Numbered from the stretch's first letter, positions 25,868 through 37,257 are shown. The stretch: DNA of 64,000 nucleotides from Stutzerimonas stutzeri (GCA_002339675.1 DDKB01000008.1:62001-126000); one strand, 5' to 3'. Made by a program: numbers and translations. The notes: generated from the letters alone by a model not told the origin.

Positions 25868-26058
25868 CAGCGCGGGATATCGGGAGAGACTGCAGCGCCT
25901 CTCGCATGCAGCGCCGAAGGAGCAACCGCCCCGGAAACTCTCAGGCAAAAGGACCGATATCGCGGGTGAACTCTGAAGAGCCGTCGGGTTGTCGCCCGGC
26001 GCACCGAAGGAGCAAGCGGGCAGCGCCCGTGAAAACTCTCAGGTCCAGCACAGAGGGG
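25868..26058 (+). ncRNA. Tandem glycine riboswitch (gcvT element, two aptamers)
   Basis: Two consecutive glycine aptamers. Aptamer 1 (about 25871-25965) is closed by ATATCGG / CCGATAT and contains the hallmark GCCGAAGGAGCAA and GGAAACTCTCAGGCAAAAGG (part). Aptamer 2 (about 25970-26056) is closed by CTCTG / CAGAG and contains CACCGAAGGAGCAAG and GAAAACTCTCAGG. The short linker is typical. It ends about 58 bases before the start of the FAD oxidoreductase gene, so it regulates that gene in cis. A CCCCT at 26092 could pair with AGGGG of the second P1 strand as an expression platform; this is only a suggestion. Confidence 0.93.
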
Positions 26059-26115
26059 GCGTCCGATCCGCATGTCGCGGACGGGCATCAACCCCTGACG
26101 TGCTGGAGTTGCATC

Positions 26116-27381
26116 ATGAAGACGATCGCTGTCGTGGGTGGTGGTATCACCGGTATCACCACTGCCTATGCGCTGGCCAAGCGCGGGTTTGCCGTCACCT
26201 TGTTCGAGAAGCACCGCTACGCGGCCATGGAAACCTCGTTCGCCAATGGCGGCCAGCTGTCGGCCTCCAATGCCGAGGTCTGGAACCACTGGTCGACCAT
26301 CCTCAAGGGCCTCAAATGGATGCTCAAGAGCGATGCACCGCTGCTGGTCAACCCCAAGCCCAGCTGGCACAAGCTGTCCTGGTTCGCCGAGTTCATCGGC
26401 GCCATCCCGCAATACCGCCGCAACACCATCGAAACCGCCCGCCTGGCCATCGCTGCGCGTGAACACCTGTTCGCCTGGGCCGAGGAAGAGGGTATCGACT
26501 TCGACCTGAAAAAGGCCGGCATCCTGCACATCTACCGCCACAAGGCGGGCTTCGACCACGCCGGCAAGGTCTCGACGCTACTGGCCCAGGGCGGCTTGCC
26601 GCGGCGCAGCGTGACACCGGAGGAGATGCGCGCCATCGAACCGACGCTGGCAGGCCAATACTACGGCGGCTATTACACGGAGTGCGATTCCACAGGCGAC
26701 ATCCACCTGTTCACCAACGGCCTGGCAGCGGCCGCGGTGCGCCTGGGCGTCGAGTGTCGCTACGGCCACGAAGTGAAGGGCGTCTCGACCAGCGGCAGCC
26801 AGGCCAGCGTGGTGCTTGCCACGCCGGCGGGCGACGAAACCCTGGCATTCGACGGCCTGGTGGTCTGCGCCGGCACCGCCAGCCGGGCGCTGGCCGCGCA
26901 ACTGGGTGACCGGGTCAACATCTACCCGGTCAAGGGCTACTCAATCACCGTCAACCTTAAGGACGAGGCCAGCCGTGCCGCGGCGCCCACTGTCAGCCTG
27001 CTCGACGACGAGACCAAGCTGGTCACCAGTCGCCTGGGGGACAGCCGCCTGCGGGTCGCCGGCACGGCGGAGTTCAACGGCTACAACCGCGACATCCGCG
27101 CCGATCGGATTCGGCCGTTGGTTGACTGGGTGGCCGAGTGCTTTCCGGGGGTCAGCACCCAGAGCGTGGTGCCCTGGGCCGGCCTGCGGCCGATGATGCC
27201 GAACATGATGCCGCGGGTCGGTCGCGGTCGTGCGCCCTGCGTGTTCTACAACACCGGTCACGGCCACCTTGGCTGGACGCTCTGCGCGATCACCGCGGAC
27301 ATGATCGGCGAGCTGGTTAGCCAGTCCATGGCGCCTCGCGCGGCCTCGGCAACGAGCTCGCAACGCCCAGCCCACGCCTAG
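26116..27381 (+). CDS. FAD-dependent D-amino-acid dehydrogenase, DadA-like
   Basis: 421 residues. N-terminal FAD-binding motif IAVVGGGITGITTAYALAKRG in outline (G-x-G-x2-G), then DadA-family segments SFANGGQLSASNAEVW, YPVKGYSITVNL and the C-terminal NTGHGHLGWTLCAITAD. The family oxidatively deaminates D-amino acids, or glycine and sarcosine in related members, at the membrane and feeds electrons to quinone. The start at 26116 follows GGAG and a tandem glycine riboswitch, so expression should track glycine. That makes glycine, or a D-amino acid processed with it, a plausible substrate. A strong hairpin follows the stop. Confidence 0.9.
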   Translation: MKTIAVVGGGITGITTAYALAKRGFAVTLFEKHRYAAMETSFANGGQLSASNAEVWNHWSTILKGLKWMLKSDAPLLVNPKPSWHKLSWFAEFIGAIPQYRRNTIETARLAIAAREHLFAWAEEEGIDFDLKKAGILHIYRHKAGFDHAGKVSTLLAQGGLPRRSVTPEEMRAIEPTLAGQYYGGYYTECDSTGDIHLFTNGLAAAAVRLGVECRYGHEVKGVSTSGSQASVVLATPAGDETLAFDGLVVCAGTASRALAAQLGDRVNIYPVKGYSITVNLKDEASRAAAPTVSLLDDETKLVTSRLGDSRLRVAGTAEFNGYNRDIRADRIRPLVDWVAECFPGVSTQSVVPWAGLRPMMPNMMPRVGRGRAPCVFYNTGHGHLGWTLCAITADMIGELVSQSMAPRAASATSSQRPAHA

Positions 27382-27392
27382 CCTGGGCGGAC

Positions 27393-27420
27393 CCGGGCGG
27401 CGGCACACGCCGCCGCCCGG
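27393..27420. terminator. Strong GC hairpin between convergent genes
   Basis: A 12-bp perfect stem CCGGGCGGCGGC / GCCGCCGCCCGG with loop ACAC, 12 bases after the DadA-like stop and 33 before the end of the convergent kinase gene. No T-run follows, so termination would be weak or factor-assisted; it could serve both strands. Confidence 0.5.
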
Positions 27421-27452
27421 TGCGGTTGCCCAAGGTCGCTGCGCGGTCGCGC

Positions 27453-30422
<2,970 letters not shown>

Positions 30423-30571
30423 GGTCAGGATCCAGCATTGGCGCGCCCGGCTAGCGAAGGTCTGGCAGTGCCAGCGAGCGAATGGAAGAGGGAGGCGTGC
30501 GTGCCCCAGGTTGGATTACGCCCGCCCGGCAAAGTTGGCCGGACGGATCGCCAATGTGCGCTGCGTCACGC

Positions 30572-30913
30572 TCAGTCGTCGCGGGTCAGGACGTCCAGCA
30601 GCTCGATCTCGAATAGCAGGTTGGCGTGCGGCTTGATGTGCGCGCCGACCTGACGCTCGCCGTAGGCTAGGTGCGCGGGAACGAAGAGCTTGCGCGTACC
30701 GCCGACCTGCATGCCCATCAGGCCCAGGTCCCACCCCTTGATGACCCGGCCAGTGCCGATCACGCACTGGAACGGCTTGCCGCGCTCGTAGGACGAGTCG
30801 AACAGGGTGCCGTCCTCCAGGTGACCGCGGTACTGGGTAATGATCAGTGCGCCCTTGACCACGGCCTTGCCGTGGCCGAGCTTGATGTCCTCGATCTGCA
30901 GTTCGTCGCTCAT
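30572..30913 (-). CDS. FKBP-type peptidyl-prolyl cis-trans isomerase
   Basis: A 113-residue single-domain FKBP without signal peptide, hence cytoplasmic. Motifs: GALIITQYRGHLEDGTLFDSS in outline, FQCVIGTGRVIKGWDLGLMGM in outline, GGTRKLFVPAHLAYGERQVG in outline, LLFEIELLDVL. It catalyses proline isomerisation in folding proteins. The start at 30913 gives MSDELQIEDIKLG, as in short FKBPs; the frame is open further upstream over a neighbouring gene. It is 20 bases downstream of the YkgJ-type gene on the same strand and may be cotranscribed with it. Confidence 0.92.
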   Translation of the reverse strand: MSDELQIEDIKLGHGKAVVKGALIITQYRGHLEDGTLFDSSYERGKPFQCVIGTGRVIKGWDLGLMGMQVGGTRKLFVPAHLAYGERQVGAHIKPHANLLFEIELLDVLTRDD

Positions 30914-30933
30914 GAAGGGCTCTTCGGAAATGG

Positions 30934-31287
30934 CTAGACCAGCACTTGACGGGTGCTGGCGATTAGGCGGTGGACCTGCTGCTCCACGCCGGCACCGGTC
31001 GGCTGCAGCGGACCGCGGCCGCGCGGGCAGGGTAGGCTGGCCGTGGTGCCGAACAGGCGGCAGATCAGCGGGCGCTCGTCGTAGGCGGTGCAGCCGTTCG
31101 GACCCAGGTGCACGCAGTCCCACCGCGCCAGAGCGGCGTCGTGTTCAGCATCGCTGCGCTGCGGCAGGCGGGCCAGTTCCTCGCTCGAGGCGGTCACCGG
31201 ACCGCAACAATCGTGGCAGCCTGGCTCGCAGGCGAAGCCCGGAATCCGGCGGCGCAATTGGTCGATTCTGCGGTCGGTACAGCTCAT
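30934..31287 (-). CDS. YkgJ-family cysteine-cluster protein
   Basis: A 117-residue protein of the CxxCxxCC-type Fe-S/zinc cluster family (PF03692). Visible cysteines: FACEPGCHDCCGPV near residue 20, DCVHLGPNGCTAYDERPLICRLFGT in outline, and a later CPRGRG. Family members are thought to bind a metal or Fe-S cluster; the biochemical role is unknown. The start at 31287 (MSCTDRRIDQL) fits the family. The same frame stays open for another kilobase upstream, but that extension reads through REP repeats and is not coding. Probably cotranscribed with the FKBP gene. Confidence 0.85.
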   Translation of the reverse strand: MSCTDRRIDQLRRRIPGFACEPGCHDCCGPVTASSEELARLPQRSDAEHDAALARWDCVHLGPNGCTAYDERPLICRLFGTTASLPCPRGRGPLQPTGAGVEQQVHRLIASTRQVLV

Positions 31288-31355
31288 GGGACGGGTCCGA
31301 AAGGGGGCGCGCGCATGGTACGCGACACGCAAGGGCGAGGGTACGTCGCCGCGCA

Positions 31356-31655
31356 TTATCCCCGAGAGTCGTCGACGATGTCGTTCCAGTCCGGATGCCG
31401 TTCGACGTAGGCCGCGACGAAAGCGCAGGCCGGCACGATGCGCTTGCCTTGCCGGCGGGTGTCCTCCAGCGCCTGGCGCACCATTGTGCTGCCCATGCCC
31501 TGGCCTTCGAGGCTCGGGTCCACCTCGGTGTGGGTAAAGACCCGTTGCTCGCCCTGCGGCTGGTATTCGGCGAAGCCGAGCGTCTCGCCGCCGACCTCGA
31601 GCAGATAGCGGTTCGCCTGTTCGTCGTGCCTGACCTGTGCCTTGTGGTCGCTCAT
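31356..31655 (-). CDS. Small GNAT-type N-acetyltransferase, YjdJ/NATD1-like
   Basis: 99 residues of the compact GNAT fold: EVGGETLGFAEYQ, then VFTHTEVDPSLEGQGMGSTMVRQAL in outline, with the acetyl-CoA loop Q-G-M-G-S, and the C-terminal RIVPACAFVAAYVERHPDW in outline with the family C-x-F-V-x-x-Y-x-x-x-H-P motif. The substrate is unknown. It is on the minus strand with the hypothetical gene 42 bases upstream and the YkgJ gene downstream, probably a small operon of household genes. Confidence 0.9.
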   Translation of the reverse strand: MSDHKAQVRHDEQANRYLLEVGGETLGFAEYQPQGEQRVFTHTEVDPSLEGQGMGSTMVRQALEDTRRQGKRIVPACAFVAAYVERHPDWNDIVDDSRG

Positions 31656-31697
31656 GGGAATGCTCCAGTGATGTAAGAGGAGGACGCCGCCGGGCGT

Positions 31698-32009
31698 TTA
31701 CAGGGCGTCGACCAGGGCGCGGCCCAAGTCGCAGCCGTGTTGTAGCGCCTCGTCGAAGTCGCGGAAATGGCGCGACGGCTCGACGCTGACCGGGACGATG
31801 ATCTCGCGGTTTCTGACGACTTCGGCGGCGACCGCCCAAAGCGTTTCGCCGAAGGTTTCGTACTCGTAGCCGGTGAGGTGCACGATCACGTCGTAGCCGC
31901 GGTAGTCCAGCCGGTGGCTGTGGGGGATCTGATGGTCGCTGCCGCTCGGGATGTAGGCTGGCGCCTCGAAATAGGGCTGTTCGGCGTCCGGTTTCATGGC
32001 CTTGGTCAT
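31698..32009 (-). CDS. Conserved-looking hypothetical protein, 103 residues
   Basis: A soluble acidic protein, MTKAMKPDAEQPYFEAPAY..., with the stretch DYRGYDVIVHLTGYEYETF and REIIVPVSVEPSRHF. No signal, membrane segment or known motif. Codon use and position directly upstream of the GNAT gene support it as a real gene. I do not recognise the family. Confidence 0.7.
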   Translation of the reverse strand: MTKAMKPDAEQPYFEAPAYIPSGSDHQIPHSHRLDYRGYDVIVHLTGYEYETFGETLWAVAAEVVRNREIIVPVSVEPSRHFRDFDEALQHGCDLGRALVDAL

Positions 32010-32112
32010 GGCGGGCCTTCTCTGCGTGGCTGATCGGATGGCTTGTCAGGATTGGGCCGGGCCGATAGCGCATCGTTCCCCTGGCCAAGAAAAAGCGCAC
32101 CAGCCTCAGCAG

Positions 32113-32436
32113 GAGCGGCCCTGCCCGCGCGATGCCGGGGTTCGGTTTACGCCGCGGTGTAGGGCCCCACCCTCGGTCGCAGGCAGAGCCTGCTCCTACA
32201 GGAGCTGCCGCAGGCCCGGATTCTGTAGGAGCGCGCCCTGCCCGCGACACCGGGGTTCGGTTTACGCCGCGGTATAGGGCCCCACCCACGGTCGCAGGCA
32301 GAGCCTGCTCATACACAGGCGGTGCCGCAGCCCCGGGTTCTGTAGGAGCGCGCCCTGCCCGCGACACCGGGGTTCGGTTTACGCCGCGGTGTAGGGCCCC
32401 ACCCACGGTCGCAGGCAGAGCCTGCTCCTACGAAGA
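32113..32436. repeat. Cluster of three tandem REP-pair (BIME-like) units
   Basis: Three copies of a unit of about 115 bases (starting near 32113, 32224 and 32341). Each unit has a head GGAGCGCGCCCTGCCCGCGA, the spacer CGGGGTTCGGTTTACGCCGCGG, and an inverted tail GTCGCAGGCAGAGCCTGCTCC. Head and tail are imperfect inverted copies, so each unit can fold as paired REP hairpins. Copies differ by few substitutions. The region lies between the divergent hypothetical gene and the NosR-like gene. Another unit of the same family is at 37165-37257. Confidence 0.85.
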
Positions 32437-32606
32437 GCGCGCCATCGCACCAGGCGGGATTTCGTTCCTTAACATTGGCGGCGACTTGCGGCCTGCGCCG
32501 GGTTGCGACCTAGACCGAAGTACTGGGTCACCGACCAGCAAGTCGCATGGCATCGCTGGCGTGGCTGAATAGCATGGGTGCATAACTACAAAACCGAGAG
32601 GCCCTC

Positions 32607-34745
32607 ATGGCTCGCCGCGCCTGTCTGTCATCATCGTTGCGCACGCTGCTGGTGTGGCTGTGCCTGCTGGTTAGCCCGCTGTTGGCTGCGCAGGAGCTGG
32701 ACGACCAGATCCTGCAGTTGTTCCCCAAGGCGACGCGCATCGAGCCGAAGCAGGCAAACCCGCCGGTGTACAGCGCCTACCAGCTCGACGAGCTGCTCGG
32801 CTACGCCTTCGAGTCCACCGACTATTCCGATCTTCAGGGTTTTTCCGGCAAGCCGATCAGGCTGCTGATCGGCATGAACCCGCAGGGCGTGCTGACCGGC
32901 GTCCGGGTGCTGGAGCATCACGAGCCGGTGTTTCTTCACGGCCTGGGCGAGCAGGCGCTGTTCGACTTTGTCGACCAGTATCGGCAGCAGGCGATCGCCA
33001 GGCCTATCGTTGTCGGCGGCCGCGAAGGCACTGCCACCAGCAACGACTCGGTCACCCGCATTGATGGCGTGAGCAAGGCCACGGTGTCGGTGGTGATCGT
33101 CAACGAGACGGTGCTGGTCTCCGCGATGAGCGTGGCGCGGCAGCTGCTCGAGGGATTCGCCGGCGGCCCGCTGGCCACGGCCAAGCCGGACCTCTACGAG
33201 CCACTTGCCTGGGATGAATTGCTCAAGCGCGGTTACGTCCAGCACTGGACGGTGAGCCGCGAAGAGGTGGAGGCGGACATCGGCCATTCCCTCGACAGCT
33301 ATCAGGCCCTGGATACCGAGAGCGACGAACCGTTCAGTGAATTGTATTTCGCCTACCTGAACGCACCGATCATTGGCCGCAACCTGCTCGGCGAGGCGGG
33401 CTTCGACAAACTGATGGGCGAGCTGCTGCCCAACGAACAGGCGCTACTGGTGCTGTCGTCCGGGATGTATCCCCACGTGCCGAACGACTTCGTGCCGGCC
33501 ACCGCCCCCAGCCGGCTGGTGCTGATGCAGAACGACCATCCCATCGACCTGCAGGACATGAACTTCAACAACGGGGCGGTCATGGACCTGGTCGACGCGC
33601 CGGTGGAGCCAGCCGAAGCCCATATTTTCCGGATCAAGGCGCACAATGCCTTCAACCCCGCGCAGACGGCCGGACTGCGGTTGAACGTCAAGCTGCAGCG
33701 CAACCATCTGGTGGAAACCAATACCCAGTTCACCCGCGAGTTCCAGCTCGATTCTGCGCTGTTCGACATTCAGGAAGCCCAGGTCGTGGCCGAGCCGGTG
33801 CCGGTCTGGCTGCGCATGTGGCAGGAGCGCTGGTGGCAGGTCGGCCTGGTCGGGCTGGCGCTGCTGCTGCTCACCGGCGTGTTCATCTGGCAGCATCGGA
33901 TCAGCCGGCACAGCCGCGGTTTCCACCTGTTTCGCGCCGGCTACCTGCTGTTCACCCTGGTATTCATCGGCCTTTATGCCCAAGGGCAGCTGTCGGTGGT
34001 GAATATCTTCACCTTGCTGCTGGCGCTGTGGCAGGACTTCGATATCCGCGTCTTCCTGATGGACCCGGTGATCTTCATGCTCTGGAGCTTCACCTTCGTC
34101 AGCCTGTTCCTCTGGGGGCGGGGGGTGTTCTGTGGCTGGCTGTGCCCGTTCGGCGCGCTGCAGGAAATGCTCGGCTGGGTAGCCAAGCGTCTGCGGATTC
34201 GCCAGTGGAAGATTTCCGACCGCACCCATCAGCGGCTGCAGTGGATCAAGTACGTGATCCTCATCGGCCTGCTGCCGGTGGCCTTCTATTCGCTGACACT
34301 GGCCGAGCGGCTTGCCGAGGTGGAGCCGTTCAAGACCAGCATCACGTTGTTCTTCGTCCGTTCCTGGCCGTTCGTGCTCTACGCCTTGGTGCTGCTTGGG
34401 TTGGGCCTGTTCGTGCACAAGTTTTACTGCCGGTACGTGTGCCCGCTGGGTGCCGGGCTGGCGATCCTCGGCAAGTTCCACCTGTTCGCCTGGCTCAAGC
34501 GGATCGACGCCTGTGGCCAACCCTGTCAGCACTGCAAGAATCACTGCGAGATTGGAGCGATCAAGCGTGACGGGCGGATCGACTACGACGAGTGCATCCA
34601 GTGCCTGGAGTGCATTGTCATACTCAATAACGACGATCAGTGCGTGGCCACCATCAGCGCACGCAAGCGGGCGGAGAAGGCCGGGCACCGGGGCGAGCTG
34701 ATCGCCACCGATGCCATGGCGTCGCAAGCGCTGCCTGCGCCTTGA
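32607..34745 (+). CDS. NosR/NirI-family membrane flavo-iron-sulfur protein (orphan)
   Basis: 712 residues: signal segment (to about 28), periplasmic FMN-binding domain (about 75-190) with a flavinylation-like motif D-G-V-S-K-A-T (Thr near 159), a long periplasmic region, then about six membrane helices from residue 410. Cytoplasmic Cys motifs are CGWLCPFG (near 508) and CRYVCPLG (near 606), followed by ferredoxin-like CGQPCQHCKNHC and ECIQCLEC. In denitrifiers NosR supports N2O reductase and NirI supports nitrite reductase as electron-transfer proteins. No nos or nir denitrification gene is adjacent, so the partner is unknown. The start at 32607 fits the signal; REP repeats precede it. Confidence 0.87.
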   Translation: MARRACLSSSLRTLLVWLCLLVSPLLAAQELDDQILQLFPKATRIEPKQANPPVYSAYQLDELLGYAFESTDYSDLQGFSGKPIRLLIGMNPQGVLTGVRVLEHHEPVFLHGLGEQALFDFVDQYRQQAIARPIVVGGREGTATSNDSVTRIDGVSKATVSVVIVNETVLVSAMSVARQLLEGFAGGPLATAKPDLYEPLAWDELLKRGYVQHWTVSREEVEADIGHSLDSYQALDTESDEPFSELYFAYLNAPIIGRNLLGEAGFDKLMGELLPNEQALLVLSSGMYPHVPNDFVPATAPSRLVLMQNDHPIDLQDMNFNNGAVMDLVDAPVEPAEAHIFRIKAHNAFNPAQTAGLRLNVKLQRNHLVETNTQFTREFQLDSALFDIQEAQVVAEPVPVWLRMWQERWWQVGLVGLALLLLTGVFIWQHRISRHSRGFHLFRAGYLLFTLVFIGLYAQGQLSVVNIFTLLLALWQDFDIRVFLMDPVIFMLWSFTFVSLFLWGRGVFCGWLCPFGALQEMLGWVAKRLRIRQWKISDRTHQRLQWIKYVILIGLLPVAFYSLTLAERLAEVEPFKTSITLFFVRSWPFVLYALVLLGLGLFVHKFYCRYVCPLGAGLAILGKFHLFAWLKRIDACGQPCQHCKNHCEIGAIKRDGRIDYDECIQCLECIVILNNDDQCVATISARKRAEKAGHRGELIATDAMASQALPAP

Positions 34746-34917
34746 TGGTGGGCCAGGGCGCAGGCGGCCTCGCGACCTGACTGCCTGGTTCTGCAACGCT
34801 GCACAGCGGCTGTGCGCCCGTGGCTATTGTTCGTCCGTACAAGTTCGCTAGCATCGGACGCTCTTGGCGCCCCGGACAGGCCGGTCCGCCTGTACTCCTT
34901 GCCGCGAAGAGGGCCCC

Positions 34918-36105
34918 ATGGCTGAACGTGAAATCGTCGTTGTCGGTGCGGTGCGCACCCCGATCGGCTCCTTTGGCGGTTCGCTGAAGGATGTTGACCT
35001 CATCTCCCTGGCCACCACCGCCTGCCGCGGGGTGCTGGAGCGTTCCGGTACACCGGCCGACGCCGTCGGCCATGTGGTAATGGGCAACGTCATTCCCACC
35101 GAGCCGCGCGACGGCTACCTGGCGCGCGTGGCCGCGGTGGACGCCGGCGTTCCGCTGGAGACCCCGGCCTTCAACGTCAACCGCCTGTGCGGCTCGGGCC
35201 TGCAGGCGGTGATCTCCGCCGCGCAGTCAATCCTGTTGGGCGACACCGACGTAGCCATTGGCGGCGGCGCCGAGAGCATGAGCCGTGGGCCGTTCATCCT
35301 GCCGAACCTGCGTTGGGGCGCGCGGCTGGGCGACAGCCAGGCGATCGATTACATGAACACCCTGCTGCATGACCCGTGGGGCAAGTTCCATATGGGCGTG
35401 ACCGCGGAAAACGTCGCCGAGCGTTACGGCATCAGCCGTGAGCAGCAGGACGCGCTGGCGCTGCAGAGCCAGCAGCGCGCCGCCCAGGCGGTCGAGGAGG
35501 GGCGTTTTCGCGAGCAGATCGTCCCGGTCGAGATCAGCAGCCGCAAGGGCACCACTTTTTTCGACACGGACGAGCATGTGCGTGCGGACCTGACCGCCGA
35601 ACGTCTCGCCGCATTGAAGCCGATCTTCAAGAAGGAGCAGGGCACCGTGACGGCCGGCAATGCGTCGGGCCTCAACGACGGTGCCGCCGCGCTGGTGCTG
35701 GCCGAGGCGGGACGCGCGCGCGCGCTGGGACTCATGCCCATGGCACGTCTGGTCGGCTACGCCCACGCCGGGGTCGAGCCGGCCTACATGGGCATCGGCC
35801 CGGTGCCGGCGGTGCGCAGGCTGCTGGAGCGCACCGGCGTCCGTCTGGCGGACATCGATGTCATCGAAGCCAACGAGGCCTTTGCCGCCCAGGCCTGCGC
35901 GGTGATGCAGGAACTCGATCTGGACCCGGCGCGGGTCAACCCCAACGGCTCGGGTATTTCCCTCGGGCATCCAGTGGGCGCGACCGGCGCGATCATCAGC
36001 GTCAAGGCGATCCACGAGTTGCAACGGGTCCAGGGGCGCTACGCGCTGGTGACCATGTGCATCGGTGGCGGGCAGGGGATTGCCGCCCTCTTCGAGCGCG
36101 TCTGA
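34918..36105 (+). CDS. Acetyl-CoA C-acyltransferase (thiolase II type, BktB/AtoB-like)
   Basis: 395 residues with both thiolase halves. The nucleophilic Cys is in NRLCGSGLQAV (about residue 90), with EANEAFAAQA, the His in GHPVGATGA and the second Cys in MCIGGGQG. It catalyses condensation of two acyl-CoA molecules or thiolytic cleavage of 3-ketoacyl-CoA. The start at 34918 (MAEREIVVVGAVRTPIG) is the normal family N terminus. No other beta-oxidation gene is adjacent. It could act on 3-ketopimelyl-CoA from the ring-opening pathway encoded at 7-12 kb, but that is speculation. Confidence 0.93.
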   Translation: MAEREIVVVGAVRTPIGSFGGSLKDVDLISLATTACRGVLERSGTPADAVGHVVMGNVIPTEPRDGYLARVAAVDAGVPLETPAFNVNRLCGSGLQAVISAAQSILLGDTDVAIGGGAESMSRGPFILPNLRWGARLGDSQAIDYMNTLLHDPWGKFHMGVTAENVAERYGISREQQDALALQSQQRAAQAVEEGRFREQIVPVEISSRKGTTFFDTDEHVRADLTAERLAALKPIFKKEQGTVTAGNASGLNDGAAALVLAEAGRARALGLMPMARLVGYAHAGVEPAYMGIGPVPAVRRLLERTGVRLADIDVIEANEAFAAQACAVMQELDLDPARVNPNGSGISLGHPVGATGAIISVKAIHELQRVQGRYALVTMCIGGGQGIAALFERV

Positions 36106-36170
36106 ACCGGGCGGTGCGCGTTCATCGAACCGGTGTGTGCGCGACTGAAGTTTTTCGCCGGGCGGCCGAC

Positions 36171-36213
36171 AAGCCGGGAGCGAGGTGACCGCCCGCCACG
36201 CGCCCGGCTTTTT
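36171..36213 (+). terminator. Terminator-like hairpin between the thiolase gene and cheV
   Basis: AAGCCGGG (36171-36178) pairs with CCCGGCTT (36203-36210), followed by T residues; the loop can form a second small hairpin. It ends only 15 bases before the cheV start, so besides closing the thiolase transcript it would also limit read-through into cheV. Confidence 0.6.
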
Positions 36214-36227
36214 CATCAGGACGACCC

Positions 36228-37136
36228 ATGAACAACGTATCCGCCACCGACTCCTTATCGCTTCTGCTGTTCACGCTGCGCAGCGGCAAGCAAATGGCGA
36301 TCAACCTGTTGAAGGTCAGCGAGATCATCCCGACCCCCTCGCTGACCCGCCTGCCCGAATCCCACCCCCACGTGCGCGGCGTCGCGACCCTGCGCGGCCA
36401 GCCGCTGTCGGTCATCGATCTGAGCCTGGCGATTGGCATGGCTCCGCTGCAGGACCCCAAGGGCGGCTGCCTGATCGTCACCGAAATCAGCCGTTCCAAG
36501 CAGGGGCTGCACGTGCAGGCGGTGGTCAAGATCGTGCATATCCAGTCCTCGAAGATCCTGCCGCCGCCCTACGGTGCCCGGCAGAACTCCTTTATCACCG
36601 GCACGGCCGAGGTCGACGGCGAGCTCATCCAGATCCTCGACGTGGAAAAGGTCATCCACAATATCTCGCCGGTACCGGGCGATGCCGACATCTCTGACCT
36701 CGACGACCAGGACGCCCAGCTGCTCACCGAAACTCGCGCCATCATCGTCGACGACAGCCAGGTGGCGATCCATATGTCGGTCTCGGCGCTGACCAAGATG
36801 GGCGTCACCTGCCATGCAGTGCGCAGCGCGCGCGAGGCGTTCGCCAAGCTCGACAGTCTGAAGGGCACCGCCGACGAGATCAACGTGGTGGTGTCCGACA
36901 TCGAGATGCCGGAAATGGACGGCTATTCCTTCACCCAGGCCCTGCGCAAGCACCCCGATTACGCGACCATCTACGTGTTGCTGCACACCTCGCTGGACAG
37001 CACCATCAGCACCGACAAGGCCAAGGCGGCCGGTGCCAACGACATCCTCACCAAGTTCTCCCCCCCGGAGATGGCCAAATGCATGTTGCGCGCAGCACGG
37101 GTTATCCACCTCGGGGAGGATGCATCGGTCGCCTGA
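36228..37136 (+). CDS. cheV: Chemotaxis coupling protein CheV (CheW domain plus receiver)
   Basis: 302 residues: CheW-like domain (about 10-155: LLLFTLRSGKQMAINLLKVSEII in outline, HVRGVATLRGQPLSVIDLS in outline) and receiver domain (about 170-295: AIIVDDSQVA, phosphoacceptor Asp in VVVSDIEMPEMDGYSF, LHTS, and the Lys in ILTKFSP). It links chemoreceptors to CheA and adjusts the array by phosphorylation. The start has AGGACG eight bases upstream. It is a stand-alone gene, as is common for cheV homologues. Confidence 0.94.
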   Translation: MNNVSATDSLSLLLFTLRSGKQMAINLLKVSEIIPTPSLTRLPESHPHVRGVATLRGQPLSVIDLSLAIGMAPLQDPKGGCLIVTEISRSKQGLHVQAVVKIVHIQSSKILPPPYGARQNSFITGTAEVDGELIQILDVEKVIHNISPVPGDADISDLDDQDAQLLTETRAIIVDDSQVAIHMSVSALTKMGVTCHAVRSAREAFAKLDSLKGTADEINVVVSDIEMPEMDGYSFTQALRKHPDYATIYVLLHTSLDSTISTDKAKAAGANDILTKFSPPEMAKCMLRAARVIHLGEDASVA

Positions 37137-37164
37137 GCGCGACGCCCGCGTAATGCACCGGCCC

Positions 37165-37257
37165 TGTCGGAGCGGGCTCTGCCCGCGTCCCGGGGGTTCG
37201 TTCTACGCCTCGGTGCATGAGCTCCGCCACCGGTCGCAGGCAGAGCCTGCTCCTAGA
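37165..37257. repeat. Single REP-pair unit of the 32-kb family
   Basis: Head GGAGCGGGCTCTGCCCGCG, spacer with GGGGTTCGTTCTACGCCTCGG, and tail GTCGCAGGCAGAGCCTGCTCC in inverted orientation. It is clearly related to the cluster at 32113-32436 and placed between the convergent cheV and lactonase-like genes. Confidence 0.8.

Noticed and set aside
31288..32406. Extension of the YkgJ frame upstream for over a kilobase
   Set aside because: It reads through two other genes and the REP repeats, giving a repetitive Arg/Pro-rich sequence; the family domain starts at 31287.
32113..32436. Repeat cluster considered as a CRISPR array
   Set aside because: The units are about 115 bases with near-identical interiors and inverted ends, as in REP pairs, and no cas genes are present.
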